Shown here piece after piece: positions 11,265 to 22,370 of a stretch of DNA of 64,000 nt (position 1 is the first letter of the stretch; every line of letters begins with the position of its first letter). Position numbers and translations under genes: made by a program. The notes under the pieces are model-generated. The model searched no databases and was not told the DNA's origin. It worked only from the letters and a program-made list of their open reading frames with translations. Source of the DNA: Gyrodactylus bullatarudis (Eukaryota; Platyhelminthes; Monogenea; Gyrodactylidea; Gyrodactylidae); contig SSNU01000024.1 of the NCBI GenBank assembly GCA_012064415.1, positions 1 through 64,000 on the forward strand, written 5' to 3'.

Positions 11265-14200
11265 ACTAAAGGTGAAGATGCAGATATTTTTGATGATCAA
11301 ATTACATACTTGATAACTCAAAGTGAGGAGCCTGCTGTCAGAAGTGTACGTTTGTTTTACACTCATGCCAATGAGACGTCAAGAATAATATTATAAATTT
11401 TAAGTTGTTAATGAATCATTATTTAAAGCTACCGGCATACGAAGATAACACCTTCTCTTTTGATGTGTTGGAAGTGAGCATCAAATCTAATATTGCTTGA
11501 ATCAATAATTTTTCTCATATTATTTGAATTAATACCTGTATTATAATTCTAGCACATGTGTCATAATGATTTCTAATAAAATTGGTTAGGAAAACGTATT
11601 TAAAAAATTAAGAAAAAATTCCAAAGTATTAGAGGAATATTACCTTTACACTATGTACCACAGAGCTTAAAGTGACTTTATATACTATTACATTATACAG
11701 TATATAGTAAGAGAAATATATTATATATACATAAGAAATTGAACCCATTCTGAGGCTCGTATGATAAATAACCTTAGAAGTCGAAACATAAGGTTATGGC
11801 TGAAATATACGAGATTTATTTATTTTTATCTGACATGTAAAGGCTGATGAGCATGCCTTAAATAAAGCGATTATTCCTTAAATTTTTAAGCATCATTTTT
11901 AATTTATTTAAATACTCACTACAACATGGAGTACAAATGTGTATTTATAAATATATAAATAAGCTCTTAGCTCATACATAATTTTAGGATGACGAGACAT
12001 TTCAATATGAGATGCAAACAGATACTTTCGATGAAGAAGAAAACTTCAAATCTATTCATGGTTTGGATTATGATAGGGTAAGTTATTTGATAATTCCTAT
12101 AAAGTTTGTATCGATAACACAGTACAGCATAAAATAACTTTATCTTCATTACTAGGTGGCACTTTTGATATTTTGTTTAGTTTTCATGATGATTCTCATG
12201 GTTCTATTAGAGTTTTTTCTTATTAAGGTTTTATGCTAAGAAAACAATTGAAGAGTTTATTTGAATGATTGAATTGAATTTTTTAAAATTAAATTTGAAA
12301 ACATGGAAATTTTTGAATTGAATGCGCTTATTTGGCTCATTAAAAAAGAATAGTAGTTTTACATTTTATACTAACTGGTTACATTCAAGTTCAAATTTCT
12401 TTCTGCAGCATAGAAGTTAAAGTATTATTTTAATTTCAGACGATTGCTAAAATATCAGAATATTGTGATATCATGTTAACTGCTTTCACCCGATCAACTA
12501 TAAAGTAAGTTATTCATGAAACATATATATAATACTTAATCCTAGAAATGTGAATTAAACATGAAAAAGAATAAGTCTTAACTCTCAAAATTTGATAGTA
12601 CATAGTAATTATAATTATGATTTATTAACACGTTGATTTCTTTTTTCACTGTACACAGTGTAAAGCACCTTTGCGTGTAAAAATTTTAATGGAATTCTTA
12701 AAATAGCAAAAAGAAAAATCTGTAAGTTATCATCACAATGATGCTAAAGTCAAATAAAATCAATTTTCTTCTTTTGTTAAATTCCTTTCAAAGAGTTTTC
12801 CGTCTTATTCGCCATCTAATTTCATTCATAAAAATACCATACGGAAGGTGTCGGTATATTATTTACGTTTCTACTAATTTTGTTTTATTGACAGTTATTT
12901 CCTAGATTCATTTCCTATTTTTCAAGGATTCCTTTGATACTACTAGATCCTTTGATAGTAACAATAAATTCATCCGGGTGCCTCGTTTTATACTTTAATA
13001 ACTTTATGAATGCTAGGTCACGTGCACTTGGCATGTTAGAATTATTGAATTATTCTCGGTTGATTGATGTTGCATGCTAAAATTTGATTGGTCGAGAACT
13101 TATTCGTGTACACAGGGTAATAGGGAGAGAGTACGAATCACTGCTATCGACCAATCAAAATTTAGGTAGTATTAGTGTTATTATAAGCTGATATATACGC
13201 AAACAATATAACAGCCAATCAAAATCGAGATAAATTTTCTTTGTTATCAAAATTTCTGATTAAATTAAACCGATGTTGATAAAGAAATTATTTTATGACA
13301 GAAAAAAGTAACACGTAATATGCCTTAACAACTTTGGACCCCGAGATCCAAATTAAAAGTAAAACACGTTTTTGAGGTTTTTAGAATTCTGGCTTTTGCC
13401 TGATAAAATATGCTTTTTAAGACATTTTGCGGCCCTAATAATCAGTGATTATTAATCACTTTGTGTTAACCTAAGAATTCAAATTTATTAAATAACTAAT
13501 TTTATTATTTCATCATAAAACCTTATGAACCTGAAGTCTCTCATTTTTTATGCGAATAAAGTAATGGTAGTTATAGTAAATTGAATGCTAATATTTTTTA
13601 AGCAATTGAATCCATTGCTCTAACTTACGAATTCGAACTAGGGAAAATTTCCTATATTATAATAAATCTTTTTAGGACATGCTTGAAAGAGTGGAATTTT
13701 ATGAAAATAAACTGAAAGATATAAGAGTGAGTTATTCTATTATTGCTAGTTTCGTAGCCATGTATTTATTCGTATGATTTCAAAGATAAAATAAATTTTA
13801 GTTGAAATTCGAATCTAAGAAAAATGTATTCCTTTTAATCAAAATTTAATTTAATAAATTTTTAACTTTTTCTCCACAGATTTTATACAATATTGAGGAC
13901 AAATATCAACGACTTCTTGGCACTGGACACTATGCAAGAGTTCATTTAGTTTTATGTGTAAGTTACTTCTCTACTAATGAATCCTCACTGAGATCTTTTT
14001 CATGTTTGAATTCTCCTGGGTGTCTTACAAATAGGACCCTTGGGCATTTGATTGGGTGAAATTCTCGTATGTAAATGTGGATCACAAACCAACCTTTTAT
14101 TAACCTGCTCAATTTATTCTTTATGCATTATATTATTTTAAACAATAATTTTCTTGCATTTGTTCCAAACCACAAAATTTCACTGCTGAATTATTTCTTT

Positions 14201-17200
14201 GGTTATAAGGCCTTAAGAATGCATGTAAAATTACGTTAGAAGTCCAAAAAAGCCTCCCCTTACTGCGCTGTGACACTGAGCTATTTATCCAAGGGAAAGT
14301 CATTACGAAGGAACCGTGATTACAACCTTTAAATTTTCTACTGATGACATGTTGTATGTTGAGGCATTTGAATGAATATCGTCTATTTTTTAATTTTTTA
14401 CATAAAGACGTGATTGTTATCACGCTAAAAGAGGAAAAACCGATTCTCTCATCAATGAATATCCCTCGGAAAAATACAGGTGAGAACCGTATTTGTGAAG
14501 TATAAAACTACACCTATATTCATTTGTGTACATTTGTGTATTTTCACAGGTTTTCAATAAATGAATGACTTGTCATTGTATATTGAAGTAGGTCTATTAG
14601 GATCCTGGTATAAATTTTTGTCTAAAAATCTCAAAAAGTTGAGATCAATCGAGAGAGGATTAAATTCTCATCATTATATTGGGGAGGGGGTAGTTATTTC
14701 ACAAGCTTGAAATCAGATTAAACTTGGCCTAAATAATTTTTCTTGAAGTAGATCTTCATTAACAATAACTACCCAGGAGATTTCATTGAGAATGTGTTGA
14801 AAAGAGAAGAGATAATAGTGGTTGAGAGAGAAATTGAAAATAGAATTTTGGTCCTTTTGCTGCCCTTAAAAGGTGATGTATTGGCTAACAAATTGTTCTC
14901 AAATAAAATGAAGATAGATCGAATCGGAATTTTTTAGACAATTAACCTTAGCAAAGTGTGGTAACTGGTAATTACTATATCCATATGAACTCTAACTTGA
15001 TGGAGATTGTCTTTTCACACCTGCTTATCCGAATTCTAACATCTAGGTGTGAGAAGACAATCTTTATCAAGTTAGAATTCATATGGATATATCGGAAATT
15101 ATACCAATAATTACTAGTGACCAAACTTATCCAGTAAGTTTATTGTCTAAAAACATTGTAAACTTCAGACAACCTGTGTGTAGTTGGTGTCAAAACAATG
15201 GGAATGTTGAGTAATAGGAGATGAATGTGGTTATAGTCTAGTGGTTAGAAGCGTTGGCTCACAGGCTATGGTGTACTGTCGAGTGCTAATAAGGACAAAA
15301 AGCGTCTACATCTGCCACCGTGAATATTATAAGACTCACTTGTGTCTCCGAAATTCTAACATCTAGGAGACAATCTTTATCAAGTTAGATATCATATGAA
15401 TATAGTAATAACCAGTGATCACACTTTGTTAATCTAGATACGCTCGTTTTCTCTAATATTCGTTTGAATTTAGAAACCAACGATGATATTCTTGATGAAG
15501 TTCAACACTATTATTGTTTAGATATATAATCATATTATTCAGAATTGGAAATGAATTTACATTTAGAGACAAAACGGTCATGTAAGTTCTATTATCACTT
15601 GGGTTCAAATTTTTTTGATAGAATTTATATGAAAAAATATCTCGAAAGAGAATATTTGAAGTGAGTATTCAGTGTACCGGAATTTTCATAATTTTCCATA
15701 CGAGCAAGTATTATAATGATTTCCAAAATTCTATTCTAGCGATACATGCCAGTGAGTTGGATTAAAGTTTGATTGAAAATTGGTTTAGATCACCCGAAAA
15801 GTATCAAACATGTTTTGAAAATGTAGAAAAAATTAGCAAACTCAAATTTTCGACAGAGATAAGCAAATTTGAAGGATAACAAGAATTTGTAGTATGAATA
15901 TTATATTACACTGTGCTCGACTAAAATTCAGAAAATGATGAAATTTGGATATGTTACTCAGAATTTAATGCTGATCACAAATATGCAAAAATATTCATAG
16001 ATATGTTGACTACTTTTTGAGATATTCCTCCTCAAAGTTTTTTTCTAAGTTTTGTTACCAAGCAAATATAATTTGAACATAACTTCTATAAATTTCAAGT
16101 TGATTTTTTAATAGACACATCATTCACTAGATCGTTAAATTTGAGAGAAATTTTCATACCTGTACAATAAGTTGTTTAAAATTTATGGGACTTCAAAGAC
16201 AAATTTTCGGTCCAAACGTGAATAGAGGTAATGCGTTTTAAATTTAATCTGCATCCCATATCTAAGAAGTTTACAATTATCTCTCTTACAAGAATTTTAT
16301 AATCTGGACTCTTGTGATTTCCGAAAAAGTTTTGGCATAGTGTACACAGGTTTGAAAATTTCTCTCAATATAGAAAATTTAACGATCTAGTGAATGATGT
16401 GTCTATTAAAAAATCAACTTGAAATTTATAGAAGTTATGTTCAAATTATATTTGCTTGGTAACAAAACTTAGAAAAAAACTTTGAGGAGGAATATCTCAA
16501 AAAGTAGTCAACATATCTATGAATATTTTTGCATATTTGTGATCAGCATTAAATTCTGAGTAACATCCAAATTTCATCATTTTCTGGAAAAAAATGCGCA
16601 GTGTTATATAATAAGAAGGGTTAATTCTAAAAATAATCCCAAGAAATTCATGGATTCTCTTCTGAGTCACTTTTGAAAGAATTATTGACTGCCAATGATT
16701 GAAATCAAACCATGCTGGTTTTTTCATAGCTGAAAAAAATGTAGTACACTCGCACTTCGTATTGACATATGTAATAATATAAGTTGGCGACAAATATAAT
16801 TTTCAAAAAAATCTATAGACAGCTTTTTGTCATTGTCTTGAAATTGATCGAATTTTTATCAAATAACAATAGAGCTTGGAAATATTCCTTATCGTTTTTC
16901 ACATTTACTTATCTTTTTCATCAGCTCGATAGATGCATTCCAGAGATTGTTTGCTTTCATGAAATGATGGGTTCTGAACATTTTGCTCGACTCTATGGAT
17001 ACCGGATTGTACAGGTAAGTCAAACCCTTTAACAATTCAAAATCATCTGCTGAATCTACAGCAATCTATAATAAAATATCTCATGAAAACTGTCACTTTT
17101 CAAAAGGTTAACTCTTTTATTTTATAGTTGGGCTGCACCTTTGTATATGAAATTTTCGCAGAATACTATAAACACGGGACCCTGCAAGAATTAGCTGAAA

Positions 17201-18276
17201 GAATACCAAAGTTCAATGCTGAAGATATTCTCTACATCTTTGCAACTTTAATTTCTGCTGTAAATGCCTTAATTTATAAAGGTATTATGCACAGGGATTT
17301 ATCTATGGCGAATATATGTATTGATAATTTTGGTAAATTGAAGGTACGTTAAAATTCCCAACGATCATTCTTGTTGATTATAGATTATAGATTTTGGTTC
17401 GGCTTGCTTTACAGCACATGGTGGGTACTCAAATACTTTTACTTTTGAATATGCCAGTCCAGAGAAAGTTTCCCATAGAGTGAGCTAATCTCTTTTTATT
17501 CTATAATTATAAACTTAAACCTTGAGCTGCTAATAAGGATCTAATAATTGCTGATCTTATAAATCTTTATTTTAGGATTAAAAATAAAATTTTATATAAC
17601 ATCAATGACTCTTATTATTATTATTTAGAAACTTTCTGAAGGAGATGATTTCTGGTCAGCAGCTGTTGTCGCTTATGTTTGTGAACATCGACACTATTTT
17701 TGGCCCGAGGAGCAAAACTATCAATCAAGGTACAGTTTTCTCACGAACTCAGCTCTTCCGGTAAGCTCATTGTAATTCGGGTCAATATCAAAAGACTTTG
17801 TGAATAAAACAAGATTATTCTTAAATATTTTTGAAGATATTCAATAAATAGCTCATAATTTGAAATTGTCTAAATTGAATTATACAAAAATTCGTTTATA
17901 TCCTTGTCAAATTGTTTTTTTTTACGTAATAAAAGGTCCTAAATTCTTTAACCAGTTGAAATGAATTCGAAAACATGATATTTTTGAATTTTTAATAATC
18001 TTGTCTCATAGAATACTAAATTTATGTTACTTTTAGGTTGGACCAATCTTGAGAGGATCAAAATTATCAAACATCTATGTTTTGATGTTTGAGAAACAAA
18101 TCCAATTACGCCTCAATACTTATGAAGCTATTGTTAGAAAATTTTCAGAAGTATCAAAATACAAAACTATCACGGAATATGCTTCAGGTGTTTCACCCCT
18201 TCAGGGTTATTACAGTGATTTTAGTGAGCCAGAGGTTGAGAAAACTACAAAATCCCATGTTTTCAGATTACCTTGA
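11265..18276 (+). CDS. TSSK-like divergent protein kinase, micro-exon gene
   Basis: Exons by frame and splice signals: 11265-11345, 11988-12077, 12440-12504, 12659-12674 (weak), 13676-13726, 13880-13957, 15567-15581, 15622-15660, 15740-15751, 16925-17014, 17128-17343, 17384-17479, 17629-17760, 18037-18276; total about 406 residues, 5' end incomplete. An acidic N-terminal part (about 1-100) precedes a kinase domain: glycine loop LLGTGHYARV (about 114-123), a beta-3 lysine in NLYEK (about 137), YMP before helix C as in TSSK kinases, HRDLSMAN (about 234-241), IIDFG (D about 254), EYASPE, and GDDFWSAAVVAYV. The usual lysine of HRDLKxxN is serine. Three micro-exons (15, 39 and 12 nt) rebuild the beta-3/helix-C region in frame, which supports them. 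An optional extra exon may be 12707-12721. Introns hold several transposons. Kinase identity is firm; TSSK-like is an inference from aligned motifs; catalytic activity is unknown. Confidence 0.72.
11832..11896. repeat. Diverged solo MULE terminus
   Basis: The stretch resembles the right terminal repeat of the element at 1276-2970 (GATGAGCATGCCTTAAATAAAG against GATGAGTATGCCCGAAATAAAG in that terminus). It has many changes and no partner nearby: an old fragment inside the kinase intron. Confidence 0.5.
13030..13302 (+). repeat. Dispersed repeat, copy 1 (inverted partner at 20731-21001)
   Basis: About 270 nt containing TGCATGCTAAAATTTGATTGG, GGGTAATAGGGAGAGAGTA and AGCCAATCAAAATCGAGATAAAT. A diverged inverted copy lies at 20731-21001, on the other side of the kinase exons. 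It occupies the intron before the exon at 13676. Confidence 0.65.
14932..15152. mobile_element. Foldback MITE in kinase intron
   Basis: The two halves are inverted copies sharing TTTTTAGACAAT at the ends, CATATCCATATGAA-type sequence and AACTTGATAAAGATTGTCTTCTCACACC-like sequence inside. The arms differ by indels. No coding capacity. Confidence 0.7.
15223..15295 (+). ncRNA. tRNA-like sequence, probably a SINE or tRNA pseudogene
   Basis: The stretch has a good A box (TAGTCTAGTGG, then TTAG) and at the right distance a degenerate B box (TGTCGAGTGC). The cloverleaf stems do not pair cleanly by eye, so a working tRNA is unlikely. It is sandwiched between the foldback at 14932-15152 and a partial copy of the same foldback at about 15350-15440. 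Confidence 0.4.
15350..15440. repeat. Partial copy of the foldback at 14932-15152
   Basis: It repeats the arm of the neighbouring foldback (ATTCTAACATCTAGG, GACAATCTTTATCAAGTTAG, then a diverged outer end with CACTTTGTTAATCTAGA), lacking the second arm. Confidence 0.6.
15909..16603. mobile_element. MITE with about 200-nt inverted repeats and 8-nt target duplication
   Basis: The element begins CACTGTGC and ends GCGCAGTG. The arms (about 15930-16160 and 16345-16595) are near-identical inverted repeats. Flanks are TTATATTA (left) and TTATATAA (right), a plausible 8-nt duplication with one mismatch, as expected of hAT-like insertions. No transposase frame. It lies wholly in the intron between the kinase exons ending at 15751 and starting at 16925. 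Confidence 0.7.
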
Positions 18277-18317
18277 AGTCTATAAAATAATATGTTCCTT
18301 ATTAAATATTATGAATT

Positions 18318-18504
18318 ATTAAATTGTTTTCAAAAATTCAGCTCATGTCTTGAAAAAGAAAAGTTGCAGATTATCTACTCCTACAACCTATACCTTTTGC
18401 GTGACATTTTGAGAGAAAGTGTTGAACAAACTGCTAATTGTAAAGATATACAAAATAAATGTAGTGTAATTTTAAAGAAGTATATGTACAACAGCCCGTC
18501 CTGA
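18318..18504 (+). other. Coding-like stretch after the kinase stop
   Basis: After an AG at 18340 an open frame continues with a helical, lysine-rich peptide (CLEKEKLQIIYSYNLYLL) to a stop at 18502-18504. It could be an alternative terminal exon of the kinase, but I found no donor in the preceding exon with the matching phase, so it may be chance or a relic. Confidence 0.2.
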
Positions 18505-18752
18505 TGTATAATTAATGGTATGACGGATTAATTAACAGTACTGTGACTAAAAGATAAACTCAAATCAAAAAAGTTTATATTTCAATTTGAGAACACTATA
18601 TTAAATTTTGTTCATTCATAATAAAAGGAAAAAATGTTTTCAATATGTACAGTAGACTTAGATGAAATTTCGTAAAACTGATAAAACCGCCTGTAATTTT
18701 GTTTAAATAATCTGAGGTATTCCGAATTCATTCCACCATGTCTGGCTGAGTC

Positions 18753-19022
18753 AACTCTTCAAATGATTCTTGTATCATATAAACAAAATTTCAGAAATTT
18801 TCAAATTTTGAACGTTCTTAATATTCTCTTGATTTATATTTTCATTAAAAATGTCTTAATCCAAGATATGAAAAACAATTTAAATAAAAAATTTAAACTA
18901 TTTATAATTGCATAAAATTAATAAAATCGAATATAATTAACAAAAATTAAAATAAAAAACGTTCAAAATTTTAAAATTTCCGAAATTTTGTTTAAATGAT
19001 CCAAGAATCATTTAAAGAGTTA
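18753..19022. mobile_element. Foldback MITE
   Basis: Ends AACTCTTCAAATGATTCTTG and its near-complement at about 18999-19022 bracket inverted arms of about 65 nt containing AAATTTCAGAAATTTTC and AACGTTCAAAATT. The centre is AT-rich and non-coding. Confidence 0.65.
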
Positions 19023-19301
19023 AAATTAACAGTTTTTCATTGATATTTCTTTCGTGTTGAAGGCAACATTCTTTAGGTGTTGCTGTTGGATTTTCTTTAA
19101 TAGATTCAATATGATTCTGAAGCTTAACTGAAGTCCTCTTAGAAATATTTGCTACTCCTCTTGGTAGAGGTAAATCATTTTCAGTTCGAATCCAACGGTA
19201 AGCTGTGGAATAAGGAACATCTTGACATATTCTCTCCAGTTCCCGCCATTTTTATAAAGGTCCCAAACTTTTCGTCTCACATTCTCATCCTGTTTTGCCA
19301 T
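19013..19301 (-). pseudogene. Frameshifted helix-turn-helix transposase N-terminus
   Basis: On the minus strand an ATG at 19301 opens a peptide beginning MAKQDENVRRKVWDLYKNGG; a one-base frameshift near 19245 leads into ELERICQDVPYSTAYRWIR, then LPLPRGVANISKRTSVKLQ, ending at a stop near 19013. The pattern (VPYSTAYRWI as recognition helix, basic linker) is that of DNA-binding heads of DDE transposases. The catalytic domain is missing and the family was not identified. Confidence 0.45.
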
Positions 19302-20730
19302 CTTTCACTAGGGTAGTAGGGTAGTCCCTTTTCACGACTTGCAAAATGAAAAAAATTATCTAGCAGTTTGTTAAACTCTTTCTCTCGAAATGACATGCAA
19401 AATCACACCGCGGAACAGAAATATTGTTTTTTCAGAATTTGATGAGGATCACGATGGTGTCAATATTTTTCCTGATAGATGTAATTTAAGGAATCATAGC
19501 AACTCAAAGTTTCTGCCGACTTGAACTTTACTGCTCCGTTATTTCAAACCACTATTCTTTTGGCATCAAATTGAAGTTGAAAATTCGATTTTTTTTAGCA
19601 TTTTCAAGTTTTAGATACTTGTCCAAAAGGTTTAAAGTATCTAAAATACGAAATTCGTCTAGAATTTATAATAATTATATACATATTTTTATCCTGTCTT
19701 CAGCTCAATTTGAGGATTCGGAATCTGCAATTATTTTTCTCGTACGAGTTTTTATTTAAAAGGTTTAAAGATATCTATTAATCTCCGCATGCATCAACGG
19801 TGTGGGTAGGGGAGGGAAGATATGGAATGCAAAGGAACTTGGTTCCCTGGCTCTCTCTTTCTTAATTTTAATTTTAACCCTACTTGTCCCATTGTTCCAC
19901 CTGTTTCTCGAGCGATTATTTGCACGTAAGGATACTTGAAATACTTTTTTCACTCTTCAGTAGTAAAGGAAATTTTCTAAGCTACAAAAATATGTATAAC
20001 TCATAAAGATAGCCTTCACTCAAAGAAGAATGATTCTTTTGAAAATTTCTGAGCGTTTTTTTGAAAACCAATTTGCAGAGGACTTGAGAAAATATAAATA
20101 TTTGTAGATTTCATTTCATCGCCTGTTCGATATCTCTCATAGTTTTAGGGTCGAAAAATGCTAATTTTAAGCTTTATCATCTTCAAAATGAAATTCAGAA
20201 TTGGAATCAGCGTAGTTATTTTGGTAAGGTTACAAATTTCTATTCTCTTGAGGGACATGCAGAGTTAAAGTACTAGATATATTAAGTTGTATACCTTCTT
20301 CGCCGTTGTCGATACGTCAATCCTCTATATTAGGAGTTTAAAAACGACTTTTTGGCCTATTTCATTCTTAAAAGCATTATATAATAATAGACAATTTCTA
20401 TCTCTTCTTCTATTGGTCCCCAACAAATACACATAGTGAAGGACCAATCAGAACGAAGATGTCTATTAAATACTTGAACCACTTCTTTAGAAGTTGAGAG
20501 ATCTTTTTCTCAGATGAACTGTATAATTATAATAGGCTTCTTTACTTCTCGCCATTTCGATAAACTCTCCACTATATTTGAATAGATCCTAACCTGCAAT
20601 TATCTCATTCTCTTAATATTGTAAAACTTTCCAGTAATTTTGTCAACAATTTCTCTAATATCGAAAAATTGTCCACTAATTTCGTAAAATGACTGTAAGT
20701 CATATCATGTATTATTTTTTTTAATTCGCT
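19302..20730. other. Non-coding stretch
   Basis: No gene recognised. A small palindrome with ATTGGTCC and GGACCAATCAGA lies at about 20413-20450. Confidence 0.4.
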
Positions 20731-21001
20731 CATAAAATTATGTTCTTATCAACATCGATTTTAATTTGATCAGAAATTTTGATATAAATTTTGAAAATAT
20801 TTATCTTGATTTTGATTGGCTATTATAGTTTTTGTGTATTTATCAGTTTATATTACACTACCACTATCTTGAATCTGATTGGTCGATAATGATGACTATT
20901 ACTCTCTCCCTATTACCCATTGGACACGAATACGTTCTCGACCAATCTAATTTTAGCATGCAACATAAATCAACCGAGAATCATGTTATTGAATATTTCT
21001 A
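20731..21001 (-). repeat. Dispersed repeat, copy 2 (inverted relative to 13030-13302)
   Basis: The reverse complement matches the copy at 13030-13302 over most of its length, with substitutions and small indels. It abuts the BED-type transposase remnant at about 20985-21490, so the repeat may be the terminal part of that transposon family. Confidence 0.65.
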
Positions 21002-21490
21002 AATCCAACACGCCAAGAATACGTGATGATTTTATTGTTACTATCAAAAAACGAACCCTAAAATGTAAAATCTGGGGAATTACCATAAATTGTGACAGAG
21101 AATTTAACGTTGACCAGCACAGAAAATTCAAAAAATTCGTCCGATTAAAATTGAGTCTTACTTTAAAGATGGTACTCAAATGTAGTATACCGACATTGAT
21201 ATTGCATGGCGAATCATTCAGAGCCTTAGTTTAAAGAAAATATCAATTTTTCCTTACTCGACGTATCAAAAATTATTCAGGATACTTATCTTTAGAAGAA
21301 AAATCAAATTGCCGAAGAAATTGCTCAGGAGAATGTTTATATGATGGCCGATCAATCAGAAATCAATGGGCACAAGTATCTTAACATTCTTGGCGGTCAA
21401 TTAGCTCAGCTTGATAAGAGTTACTTGCTCCGGTCAGTAAAACTATGCTCAATGTAGCACAACATGTTCAGGAGACATCCATCGATTATG
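20985..21490 (+). pseudogene. BED-finger transposase remnant
   Basis: Broken plus-strand frames carry LKCKIWGITINCDREFNVDQH, a decayed BED-like finger, and at about 21320-21440 the peptides AEEIAQENVYMMADQSE and NGHKYLNILGGQLAQ, which resemble the middle of BED-finger, hAT-like transposases common in invertebrates. Stops and frame changes separate the parts. Assignment rests on recalled family patterns. Confidence 0.4.
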
Positions 21491-22149
21491 GAATTGACAA
21501 AAAAGTCTTTTCAATACCTTATTTCAAGTGTATTATTTTTTAGAACCTCTAGCTATTTTATTATCTAGGAAAAAGGGATAAAGCAGACTATTTTCGAGTA
21601 GTTTGAGTAGAATTTTTTGAGGCCCAAATTATTTTACAATAGTACGTTATTTTGATCAAAATTATCAGTAATAGTCTGGTTCGGATAACGACGCAAAATG
21701 TTATTACACATGAGCCAATGAAAATCAAGAAGGTCCCTTTTTGGTCTAACTATTCTTGAAATAGCCAATTCTTAATACAATTGTCTATGCCCTCTCAACA
21801 CTGTTGGTATGGATTTTTGGGCTAGTTGGATCTACATGGTTATTAACCATGGTTAATCTTGAGATACCAGTAGCTAGCAGTAGCCCACTCCGAGTATCCT
21901 CGCAATTCATCAGAGATTAATGTTGAGTCAAGCTGTAAATAAATTCCCCGAGACCCGTTGATTGCGCTCTGTATACGAGAATACGACCAAAATATATAAA
22001 ATATAATAAATGAACATATATGTTCATTAATATATATAAAATATTCTCGTTTGGCGATCGATATCAACAATGTGACCGATACCTCTGACAAAATCTCGAT
22101 TATTCTCTATGATTTCTAATAAAAACTTTTGATTTGGTGACTAAAAAAT

Positions 22150-22255
22150 ACAGTAAAACTCAATTATTAGGGGTCCTCAAATCGAATGTAAAATAGCATT
22201 TTTGTCTACCACTGTCACCATATCTGCAAACGCGAAGGTCCGAGTCACCAATACG
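22150..22255 (+). repeat. Solo arm of the foldback element at 26758-27510
   Basis: It contains AGGGGTCCTCAAATCGAATG, ACCACTGTCACCATATCTGC and ACGCGAAGGTCCGAGTCACC, nearly identical to the right arm at about 27415-27507 and the complement of 26762-26860. The other arm is absent. Confidence 0.7.
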
Positions 22256-22370
22256 AATTGGTATTGTATTATTCATTGAAAAGTAGTATGATAAAATTGA
22301 ATGGTATTATTTCCCAAATTTCATTCAATTATAATTATTGAATGAATTTTTGGCTGGCAATTGTAAATAA

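Noticed and set aside
14241..14340. Alternative kinase exon starting KSKKASPYCAVTL as a beta-3 strand candidate
   Set aside because: It has no in-phase donor, runs into a stop, and the short exons at 15567-15751 align better with the expected beta-3/helix-C segment.
14133..14423. Minus-strand open frame in the kinase intron
   Set aside because: No recognisable domain, no splice or promoter context, and low-complexity AT-driven composition; I could not tie it to a transposon family.
15223..15295. Functional tRNA gene
   Set aside because: The A box is good but the B box and stems are degenerate, so only a tRNA-like relic is claimed.
16497..16793. 98-codon minus-strand frame ending at 16497
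   Set aside because: Most of it lies inside the inverted arm of the MITE at 15909-16603, so it is repeat sequence rather than a gene.
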